Shown: piece by piece, positions 55,054 to 63,200 of the stretch | How positions within the stretch are numbered: the stretch's first letter is position 1 | How the letters are laid out: every line of letters starts with the position of its first letter | NCBI RefSeq assembly: GCF_039652435.2 | Contig: NZ_CP190246.1 | Span: 2,790,001-2,854,000 of the forward strand | Direction: 5' to 3' | Origin: Niabella insulamsoli | Lineage (GTDB): Bacteria; Bacteroidota; Bacteroidia; Chitinophagales; Chitinophagaceae | DNA length: 64,000 nt | Made by a program: the position numbers and the translations under genes | The notes under the pieces: model-generated | What the model was told of the DNA's origin: nothing | Database searches by the model: none | What the model saw: only the letters and a program-made list of their open reading frames with translations

Positions 55054-56079
55054 ATGAACAGAAAAAGTTTTATCAGAAATAGTACCCTGGGCATAGCAGG
55101 CGCTTTGTGCGCTCCGGAATGGCTGATCAAAAATGAAGTGGTACTGGGACACGGAAACAAACGTTATAAGATTAACAAACAATGGAGCCGCGCTGATGTG
55201 TCTAAACATCCTGTAAACGATTGCCACGAAATGGTTCAGGATCGGAAAGGACGCATTTTGCTGTTAACTAACGAAACCAAAAACAATGTTCTTATCTATA
55301 ATAAGAACGGAAATTTTCTCGATGCATGGGGCACGGAATATCCGGGCGCACATGGTTTGACACTGTTTAATGAGAACGGGCCGGATGTATTGTTTATATG
55401 TGACAACAAAAGGCATCAGGTTATTAAAACCGCCATCGACGGCAAGGTTTTAATGGTCCTCGACTATCCAAAAGAAACTGGCATGTACACAAAAGCCGAG
55501 GAGTATGTTCCGACGGAAACCGCAATTGCGGCCAATGGAGATATTTATGTCGTGGACGGTTATGGAAAAGATTTTGTTATTCAATACGATAGCAAGGGAC
55601 GATATATCAGACACTTCGGAGGCAGAGGCAAAGAAGCGCATCATCTGCTGAATGCTCACGGCATCTGCATCGACAACAGAACAAATACACCCCAGCTTGT
55701 TGTAACCTCGAGAAGGGAAAACGCTTTTAAGAGATTTACACTGGATGGAAAATATATCAGCAGCATCGAAATGCCAGGCGCCTGGGTGTGCCGGCCGGTT
55801 ATTAAAGATGATCTTTTGTACGCTGCCGTGCTTCAAAGCAATAACAGGCAATCCAAGCAATCGGGCTTTGTCACTATTCTCGACAAAGAAGATAAGGTCA
55901 TTTCTAACCCGGGAGGCAATCAACCTGTATACAGCGGCGGTAAACTTCAGGAATTGCAACAGGAAATACCCGCCTTCGCTTATCCTCATGACGTCTGCAT
56001 CGACGACGAAGACAATATGTATGTTGCCCAATGGAATTCTGGAAAAGTGTATCCCTATAAATTAGAACTTGTTGTTTGA
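55054..56079 (+). CDS. Exported six-bladed beta-propeller (NHL-like) protein
   Basis: A 341-residue protein with a short export signal (MNRKSFIRNSTLGIAGALCAPEWL). The body contains repeated NHL/SMP-30-like blades (HGLTLFNENG, ETAIAANGDIYVVDGYG, HDVCIDDEDNMYVAQWNSGKVYPY). No haem-binding or clear catalytic motif is seen. It sits between the DUF1501 gene and the DUF2231 cytochrome gene and likely belongs to the same operon, 62 bases after one and 103 before the other. Function unknown; carbohydrate or redox partner binding is possible. Confidence 0.8.
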   Translation: MNRKSFIRNSTLGIAGALCAPEWLIKNEVVLGHGNKRYKINKQWSRADVSKHPVNDCHEMVQDRKGRILLLTNETKNNVLIYNKNGNFLDAWGTEYPGAHGLTLFNENGPDVLFICDNKRHQVIKTAIDGKVLMVLDYPKETGMYTKAEEYVPTETAIAANGDIYVVDGYGKDFVIQYDSKGRYIRHFGGRGKEAHHLLNAHGICIDNRTNTPQLVVTSRRENAFKRFTLDGKYISSIEMPGAWVCRPVIKDDLLYAAVLQSNNRQSKQSGFVTILDKEDKVISNPGGNQPVYSGGKLQELQQEIPAFAYPHDVCIDDEDNMYVAQWNSGKVYPYKLELVV

Positions 56080-56182
56080 TTTAGCTGAGCAGCCCAAACA
56101 GATAAATCAAATTCAACCCATATCAACCATATAAGTTTCCTGAAAAAATTTAATCAGGAAATAAGATAGTGCAAATAAATTT

Positions 56183-58342
56183 ATGAAGCAGAACAGGTGG
56201 CAGCATATTATTTTTAACGTATGTATCGTACTTAATTGTTTACTTGTTTTTCTCTTGATCTTTTATAGCGAAGTGCAAATTCCGGCCTTTCTGCAAATCG
56301 TTGGAAGAGCCCACCCGCTGACACTTCATTTCCCAATCGTGTTGTTGTTACTGGCATTTCTGTTTGAAATGTTGTTAACCTCCACCAAAAAATCGGTCCC
56401 GCGCGAAATTGCTGACTGGCTCTTGCTGGCTGCTTCTTTTACCACGGTCGTAGCCGCACTGATGGGTTTATTTCTTTCAAAAGAAGGAGGATATGAGGGC
56501 GATGAAATCAATGCGCACAAATGGCTCGGTGTTTTTTGCGCCCTGATTTCCGTGATTTGGTACGGACTGAAAAAACAAATCCGCAAAAACAAAATCTTTA
56601 CTACCGTCATTGGTTTATGCTCCAGCGTGGTATTACTGATTGCCGGCCACAAAGGCGCCAATATCACGCATGGCGAAGATTTTTTATTTGCTTCGGCAGA
56701 CAACCCGACCGATGTACCGCCAGTATCCATGGATGAAGCTATTGTTTACACACACCTGGTGCAGCCCATTATTGAAAATAAATGTACCAACTGTCATAAC
56801 AGCAATAAGGCTAAGGGCGAATTGGTGATGACCTCGGAACAGCTTTTAATTAAAGGCGGCAAAAACGGGAAACTGTGGGATACCACCGCCGCCGATCTTG
56901 GGTTATTGATGCAGCGCATCCACTTGCCCGCTGATCACAAAGAGCACATGCCTCCCAAAGGAAAGCCGCAGCTCACAGATGAAGAATCGAGGATATTATA
57001 TCTATGGATAAAAAGCGGCGCCAGTTTTACCCAAAAAGTAGCCGATCTGCCACCCGGAGATTCCTTAAGAGCCATTGCCGCCTCATTTTTTAAAACAGAC
57101 CAGGAAGAAACCTACGATTTTGAGCCCCTGGATGAAAGCGTTGTTACTGCTTTAAACACAGAATATCGCGTTATCGCACCGGTTGCGCAGGGTTCTCCGG
57201 CGCTGGCCGTGAATTTCTACGGCATTCATCAGTTTCAAAGCGAACAACTTAAAGATCTCAACAAGATTAAAAGCCATATTGTGTCGCTTCACCTGATGAA
57301 AATGCCGGTTAAAGATGAAGACCTTAAAATTATTGGCAGCTTCGACAACCTGAGAGACCTGAACATTTCCTTTACAGAAGTGAAAGGCAGCGGCCTGAAA
57401 TATCTGACGGGGCTACAACATCTGAAACAATTATCACTTTCCGGTACCGGCATTAGCGCCAAAGATTTACAACAACTTGCCCCGTTAAAAAATATCTCCT
57501 CCATCAAAGTCTGGAACACATCAGTTACTGAAAAAGATGTAAACGCATTGAAAGCAACCCTGAAAGACACCCGGTTTGATTTAGGTTTTAATGGCGATAC
57601 GGTGGTTGCGAAATTGAGTACGCCTACCATCACAGCCACCAAGGGTAAAAAAGTCTTTAGCGGATCAACTGTGGTAACGATCAAAAATCTTATTCAAAAC
57701 GCCACTGTTCGCTACACTGTTGACGGCAGTGAACCCGATAGCCTGCATGCGGCCGTTTATAAAGCACCTTTCACGCTTAAACAACCGGCCACGATAAAAG
57801 CCCGGGCCTTTTTAAAAGGCTGGATCAGCAGTGACCCGGCAAGCGCCAATTTCTTCAAGGCCGGCATCAAACCAGATAGTATTCGTCTCCTAACCAAACC
57901 CAATCCCCGCTATGTGGGCAATGCTAAAAAAGGCCTTGCTTTAACGGATGAAGCTTTGGGCGGCTTAGTCTTTAATACCACAGAATGGATCGGCTATAAA
58001 AATGAGCCGTTTGAAGCGCTGCTGTTTTTTGATAAGCCAGTGCCAGTGCGCGTAGTCACATTAAGCGCTCTGGTGAGTACAGAAAGCTATATCATGCCGC
58101 CGTCGTCGATAGAAATATGGGGCGGCAGCTATGCCGGCGCGCTCCAACTGTTGGCAAAACTCAAACCTGAGCAGCCCAAGGTAAACCAGCCGTCGTACCT
58201 AACCAGTTACGAATGTGCGTTTCCGCAACAACCCTTACAGGTTTTAAAAATTGTGGCCACGCAGGTTATGTCGCTGCCGGCCTGGCATGCGGGAAAAGGA
58301 GAAAAGGCATGGATCTTTTTCGATGAAGTGTTTATCAATTAA
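56183..58342 (+). CDS. DUF2231 membrane/cytochrome c/LRR/chitobiase-C-like protein
   Basis: A 719-residue multidomain membrane protein. An N-terminal DUF2231-type membrane domain with four to five helices (about 8-165; GRAHPLTLHFPIVLLL) is followed by a planctomycete-type c-haem domain (about 188-285; CTNCH near 207 and a possible Met ligand in HMPPKGKP), a short leucine-rich section (about 385-455), a chitobiase/hexosaminidase C-terminal-like beta domain (about 490-555; ATVRYTVDGSEPDS) and a C-terminal jelly-roll-like region. It would link a membrane electron carrier to a cell-surface or periplasmic glycan module. It closes the PSD1-DUF1501 cluster. Confidence 0.85.
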   Translation: MKQNRWQHIIFNVCIVLNCLLVFLLIFYSEVQIPAFLQIVGRAHPLTLHFPIVLLLLAFLFEMLLTSTKKSVPREIADWLLLAASFTTVVAALMGLFLSKEGGYEGDEINAHKWLGVFCALISVIWYGLKKQIRKNKIFTTVIGLCSSVVLLIAGHKGANITHGEDFLFASADNPTDVPPVSMDEAIVYTHLVQPIIENKCTNCHNSNKAKGELVMTSEQLLIKGGKNGKLWDTTAADLGLLMQRIHLPADHKEHMPPKGKPQLTDEESRILYLWIKSGASFTQKVADLPPGDSLRAIAASFFKTDQEETYDFEPLDESVVTALNTEYRVIAPVAQGSPALAVNFYGIHQFQSEQLKDLNKIKSHIVSLHLMKMPVKDEDLKIIGSFDNLRDLNISFTEVKGSGLKYLTGLQHLKQLSLSGTGISAKDLQQLAPLKNISSIKVWNTSVTEKDVNALKATLKDTRFDLGFNGDTVVAKLSTPTITATKGKKVFSGSTVVTIKNLIQNATVRYTVDGSEPDSLHAAVYKAPFTLKQPATIKARAFLKGWISSDPASANFFKAGIKPDSIRLLTKPNPRYVGNAKKGLALTDEALGGLVFNTTEWIGYKNEPFEALLFFDKPVPVRVVTLSALVSTESYIMPPSSIEIWGGSYAGALQLLAKLKPEQPKVNQPSYLTSYECAFPQQPLQVLKIVATQVMSLPAWHAGKGEKAWIFFDEVFIN

Positions 58343-58426
58343 TTTGCGCGGGAGCCGCAGCAAAAATCCTGCTTCGAAGGGAAAAAGCCGGTATCGCCTA
58401 TCAAATTATAGACCTAAAGCAAACGA

Positions 58427-58873
58427 ATGATCTGGAGTAAACAGTACGACTTAAAAAATCTAAACCTGATCAGCGGCGACAACATGAGTAGCCATCTGGG
58501 CATACAATTTACGGCTATTACAGACGCTACTTTGGAAGCGACCATGCCGGTAAATAATAAAACCCGCCAACCTTACGGCATTTTGCATGGCGGCGCTTCT
58601 GTAGCGTTGGCCGAAACCATGGGCTCCTATGCCAGTAGCCTTATCGTGGATGGCGAAAAATATATGGTGGTAGGAATGGAAATTAATGCCAACCATTTGA
58701 AGCCTGTGGCATCAGGAAACGTTAAGGCCGTGTGCAGCCCGCTCCACCTGGGCAAAAGTAGCCATGTATGGGACATAAAACTTTATGACGACAATCAGCA
58801 ACTCATTTGCGTCAGCAGGCTGACCGTTGCTATCATTGAAAAAAGAAAATTTGAGCCGTCCGGAAAGACGTAA
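58427..58873 (+). CDS. menI: Hotdog-fold thioesterase (MenI/YdiI-like)
   Basis: A 148-residue hotdog thioesterase very similar in layout to E. coli YdiI/MenI, including catalytic E63 in LHGGASVALAETMGS. MenI hydrolyses 1,4-dihydroxy-2-naphthoyl-CoA in menaquinone synthesis, the main quinone of Bacteroidota. No other men gene is adjacent, and EntH-type thioesterases look alike, so the menaquinone role is likely but inferred. Confidence 0.85.
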   Translation: MIWSKQYDLKNLNLISGDNMSSHLGIQFTAITDATLEATMPVNNKTRQPYGILHGGASVALAETMGSYASSLIVDGEKYMVVGMEINANHLKPVASGNVKAVCSPLHLGKSSHVWDIKLYDDNQQLICVSRLTVAIIEKRKFEPSGKT

Positions 58874-58924
58874 TTTTTTATTCCCATAAAATCGACCGAA
58901 CGTAAAAACTTGCCGCGGCGTTGC

Positions 58925-58932
58925 TATATTTG
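58925..58932 (+). promoter_or_regulatory. Candidate -7 box for GH2-like lipoprotein/GT2 operon
   Basis: TATATTTG, exact TAnnTTTG. Transcription starting near 58937 leaves a leader of about 17 bases to the CTG at 58954 and about 60 to the ATG at 58999. Confidence 0.5.
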
Positions 58933-58953
58933 TAGGACCAAAACCCTCATTCT

Positions 58954-60282
58954 CTGAAATTAAGAATAATAATATCTTATCTAACAGCCTTACTGGTAAT
59001 GGTAATTGTTTTGTCGTGCGGCAACGATAAATTCAAACCTAATCAGGCAAAAACAGTTTACATCGAAGAAGCGGATGGTCGATTCACACTCATCAGAAAT
59101 GGAAAACCTTTCGAAATCAGAGGCGCCTGTGGCAGTTCCTATCTGCCCGAACTGGTAAAAGCCGGGGGCAACACCATTCGCACCTATGATACCGTCAACC
59201 TGGATGCCATTATGAAAGAGGCGGAGTCGCTCAATCTGGCCGTGGTGGTAGGCTTATATATGCCGCCCAGTAGTAACCTCGATTACTTTTATAGCGATAC
59301 AGCGCAAATTGCTCAAAACCTGGCAGCCCTCAAAAAATGGGTGATAAAATATCGAAACAGTCCTTCGCTGCTGATGTGGTGCGTTGGCAACGAATTGTTT
59401 TTTCCAAAAAGTAATAAGTATAAAAAATTCTACAAGGCGTTTAACGACGTCGTTGAAATGATTCATAAAGAAGATCCCCACCATCCGGTAACAACGACGA
59501 TGGTCAACTTTGTGCCCGACAATCTTTTGGCCATTCGCTATAGAACTGATGTCGACATTATTTCATTCAATATGTTTCATGGCCAGCTAAAGCGTCTTCA
59601 CTCCGACCTTGCTAAATTCTCCTGGCTATGGGACGGGCCGTTTATGCTGACGGAATGGGGAACAGAGGGGCCCTGGAGCGAACGGGAAAAAACCGCATGG
59701 TCGGCACCGATTGAATTTAACAGCACGAAAAAAGCCGCTGAATTATTAACAACGTACAACGATTGCATCCCGATAAATAGAGACCGGATGATCGGATCCT
59801 TTGTTTTTTACTGGGGATATAAGCAGGAAAGGACAGACACCTGGTTTAGCTTTTTTTCAGAAAAAGGAGAAAAGTCGCCGATGGTTTCGACCATGCAATT
59901 CATCTGGACCGGTAAATATCCGGCGTTTACACCACCTGCGACAGGTGACCTGTCGCTTAATGGCAAACTACCGGGCGAAAGCCTGTTGACTCCTGCTGGC
60001 TCGGTAATTCAAGCAAAGCTTGAGACTGGCAATCGGCATGATACATCTTACCAGTATGAGTGGAAAATTGTTAAGGAAGACTGGTTTACCAGAAATAAAC
60101 ATGAAAATAATGAAAAACCCATGGTGCCGATGCAGCATTTAATCCATGATCAGCATGATCAGGTAATGGTGTTTCATGCGCCGTTTAAGCCTGGCCCCTA
60201 CAGGGTCTTTGTAAATATTTACGACGGGAAAGGAAATTTCTCTTCCAGTAATATGCCTTTTTATGTTGTGGAAAAAAACTAA
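58954..60282 (+). CDS. GH2-like TIM-barrel lipoprotein, probable CTG start
   Basis: A 442-residue lipoprotein if it starts at the CTG at 58954. That start gives KLRIIISYLTALLVMVIVLSC, a full lipoprotein signal with C22; the first ATG in frame (58999) leaves only six residues before the lipid cysteine and no positive N-terminus. There is a TAG in frame just upstream (58933). The catalytic domain (about 35-330) has GH2-type glutamates: E147 in LLMWCVGNE and E234 in FMLTEWGTE. A beta-rich C-terminal domain follows (about 345-440). It overlaps the next gene by 20 bases and is a likely partner of that synthase, trimming or transferring the new polysaccharide. Confidence 0.82.
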   Translation: MKLRIIISYLTALLVMVIVLSCGNDKFKPNQAKTVYIEEADGRFTLIRNGKPFEIRGACGSSYLPELVKAGGNTIRTYDTVNLDAIMKEAESLNLAVVVGLYMPPSSNLDYFYSDTAQIAQNLAALKKWVIKYRNSPSLLMWCVGNELFFPKSNKYKKFYKAFNDVVEMIHKEDPHHPVTTTMVNFVPDNLLAIRYRTDVDIISFNMFHGQLKRLHSDLAKFSWLWDGPFMLTEWGTEGPWSEREKTAWSAPIEFNSTKKAAELLTTYNDCIPINRDRMIGSFVFYWGYKQERTDTWFSFFSEKGEKSPMVSTMQFIWTGKYPAFTPPATGDLSLNGKLPGESLLTPAGSVIQAKLETGNRHDTSYQYEWKIVKEDWFTRNKHENNEKPMVPMQHLIHDQHDQVMVFHAPFKPGPYRVFVNIYDGKGNFSSSNMPFYVVEKN

Positions 60283-63200
60283 TCCCCGGCCTGCTGTTCA
60301 AGCGATAGAGAAGCCAACGAGAAGGGAGCTGCTTACGCTTCAAATCCTCATCGTTTTGGGAATAGCAGCCATGGTTGTGTTTTTAAGAGTACTCTTTCAA
60401 CCCGATATCGCTGGTTCGCGGTTCCTGTTTATTTTGCTTTTAGTGTCCTGCGTTTTTGGCTGTCTGAAAGTCCTGCACGAGTGGTATCATTATTTTTTCA
60501 TAACCGTCCCAGATACTCCGCCCAACACACAGGCATACACCGTTGATATTTTTACTACTTTTTGCGCCGGTGAGCCTTATGAGATGATTGTAGAAACGCT
60601 TACTGCAATTCAAAAAATAAGCTATCCGCACCAAACCTATTTGTGCGACGAAGCCAATGACCCCTACCTGATTGAGGTATGTAAACAACTCGGCGTGAAC
60701 CACGTTACCCGCACATTAAAGATAAATGCCAAAGCGGGCAATATTAACAATGCGCTTCGGACATCGCATGGTGATCTCTGCGTCATTCTGGATCCAGACC
60801 ATGTGCCTCAGCCCAACTTTTTGGACCCTATCATCTCTCATTTCAACGATCCAAAAATCGGATTTGTTCAAATTGTTCAGGCCTATAAAAATGAAAATGA
60901 AAGTTTGATTGCAAAGGGCGCTGCGCAGCAAACCTATCAGTTTTACGGGCCGATCATGATGACGATGAACAAATACGGCACTGTTCTGGCCATAGGCGCC
61001 AATTGCACTTTCAGAAGAAAGGCGCTGGATTCGATCGGAGGCCATTCGGCAGGCCTGGCCGAAGATATGAACACTGCCATGCATCTGCATGCCAAAGGTT
61101 GGAAGTCGGTGTATGTGCCGCAGGTACTGGCGCTGGGATTGGTTCCTTCCACGCTTTCGGCCTACTACAAACAGCAGTTGAAGTGGGCCCGTGGCGTATT
61201 TGAACTGTTGGTCACAACCTATGTCAGCAACTTTCGCAAATTTACCTTACTTCAAAAGATACATTACGGAACCATCCCGCTCTACTACCTGTCGGGCATT
61301 ATATTTCTGATCAATTTTTTGATTCCTATTTTCTCGCTGGTGTCCGGTACGGTGCCCATCAACCTGGGTTTACAGACTTTTGCCTTGGCGGCGCTGCCCT
61401 ACTTGGTTTTGGTGATTCTTATCAGGCATTACGTTCAAAAATGGGTGACAAAAGACGAAGAAAGAGGGTTTCATGTTGTGGGCGGACTTATAGCCATTGG
61501 CACCTGGTGGATTTTTATTCTTGGATTTGTTTACACGATCCTTCGCAAAAAAGTACCCTATGTGCCCACGCCGAAAGACGCTAATGAAGCGGACAACTGG
61601 CCGCTGCACATTCCCAATATCGCCATGCTGTTTTTGACGATTGGTGCTGTTGTATACGGGCTCTATCAGGACTTTAACCCTTATCTGCTCTTTATGGCGG
61701 GCCTTGCTGCCATCAATTGCCTCATTCTGCTTTTTAATATCGCTGCGGGACGTCAGCTGGCATTTAGAAAGTACAAAAACCAACGACGCGGTATCGATAA
61801 AACCATTCAGATCATCGGCGCATCTAAGAAAAAGTTCTGGCTGTTGAGAAGACGGCTTTACGCGGTGATAAGAAGTTATCCTGTGATCATCATTTCCATA
61901 ATGCTTTGCGGCGGCAGTTTCTATCTTTATCAAAAAAATAAGGCCGTCAATATGTTTGCGCCCAGGTATAAAAAGCCTTCTTTTATGCTAAACGGCATTT
62001 TTGCACCTACCAGCGACAACGGGCAAAGCAATTTAGCTTTTGTGGAACAGCTCAGCGCCACTCGCCATCAAGCTTTTAACATCATATCGCTTTACGTGCC
62101 ATGGGGTGACGGCAACTCGTCTGAAGTGCCGATGCAACGTCTGGATTCTATCTACAGCTTGCAAGGACTACCGATGATCACCTGGGAACCCTGGCAGAAC
62201 CTGTTTATAAAAAGGCAGGCTTTGCCTGATCAAAATGTTTTTCAGCACATTATCAGCGGCGATTACGACACCTACATTACAGCCTTTGCCGACAGTTTAA
62301 AAAATGTAAAACATCCCGTCTTTTTGAGATTTGCGCATGAACCTGACAATCCCTTTTATCCCTGGTCGGCCAGCGGCAACAATTCCGCCACCGATTTTAA
62401 AAAAGCTTGGATATACCTGCATAACAGTTTTAAAAAAAGGGAGGCAAATAATGTCATTTGGGTTTGGAATATCTGGAAACCTGAATCGACTGCTGACTAC
62501 TTTCCGGGCAAGAAATATGTGGATTGGGCGAGTGTCAATATTTTAAACTACGGTAAGTTCGCAAGCTCGGGACAGTCGTTCTCTTTTGAGCAATTATACC
62601 GGCCGTTCAGAAAACACCCCGTATTCAGAAGTACCATTCCTGTGATGATCGCAGAAATGGGAAGTCTTGATAGCGGCGACGCAAGAATTAACTGGACGAA
62701 CCAGGCTATTGCAGACATGCAACATCATTTTCCCGAAGTCAAAGCCTTTGTACTTTTTCAATCAGGCAGCGACCACAATATACCTGAGGGATCCGATTTT
62801 TCTAAAACACTTGACTGGCGCCAGCCGATTGCCAAACTAGATCTGGAAAAAACGGGGCATTATAAATTATCGCTACCGGTGGCTACAGCAGTGCCACAAA
62901 ATAATAAAGCCCTACCCATCCGGCATCATCTTTTTTCGGGCATGAAAGGTGTTAATTACAACCGCACCCTCAGCTGGGCCAACAATTACAATCCTGTTTT
63001 TAAAAGAGATATCATCAAAGATTTTGCTGAGATAAAAAAAATGGGAGCAAATACGATCAAAATATCACCTTCAGGCATTTACAACCGCAACCTGTTCACC
63101 GCCGCAAAAGCTAACGGTTTTAATATCATTTATTCTTTTTGGACGCCCGATGAAATTGATTTTATCAAAGACAGGGATGCCGCAGATCAGCTTTCAAAAG

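Noticed and set aside
58327..58438. A stop-free stretch with coding-like residues (AKILLRREKAGIAYQIIDLK) before and into the thioesterase start
   Set aside because: Only about 37 codons, no start codon, and overlaps two real genes; a run of this length occurs readily by chance.
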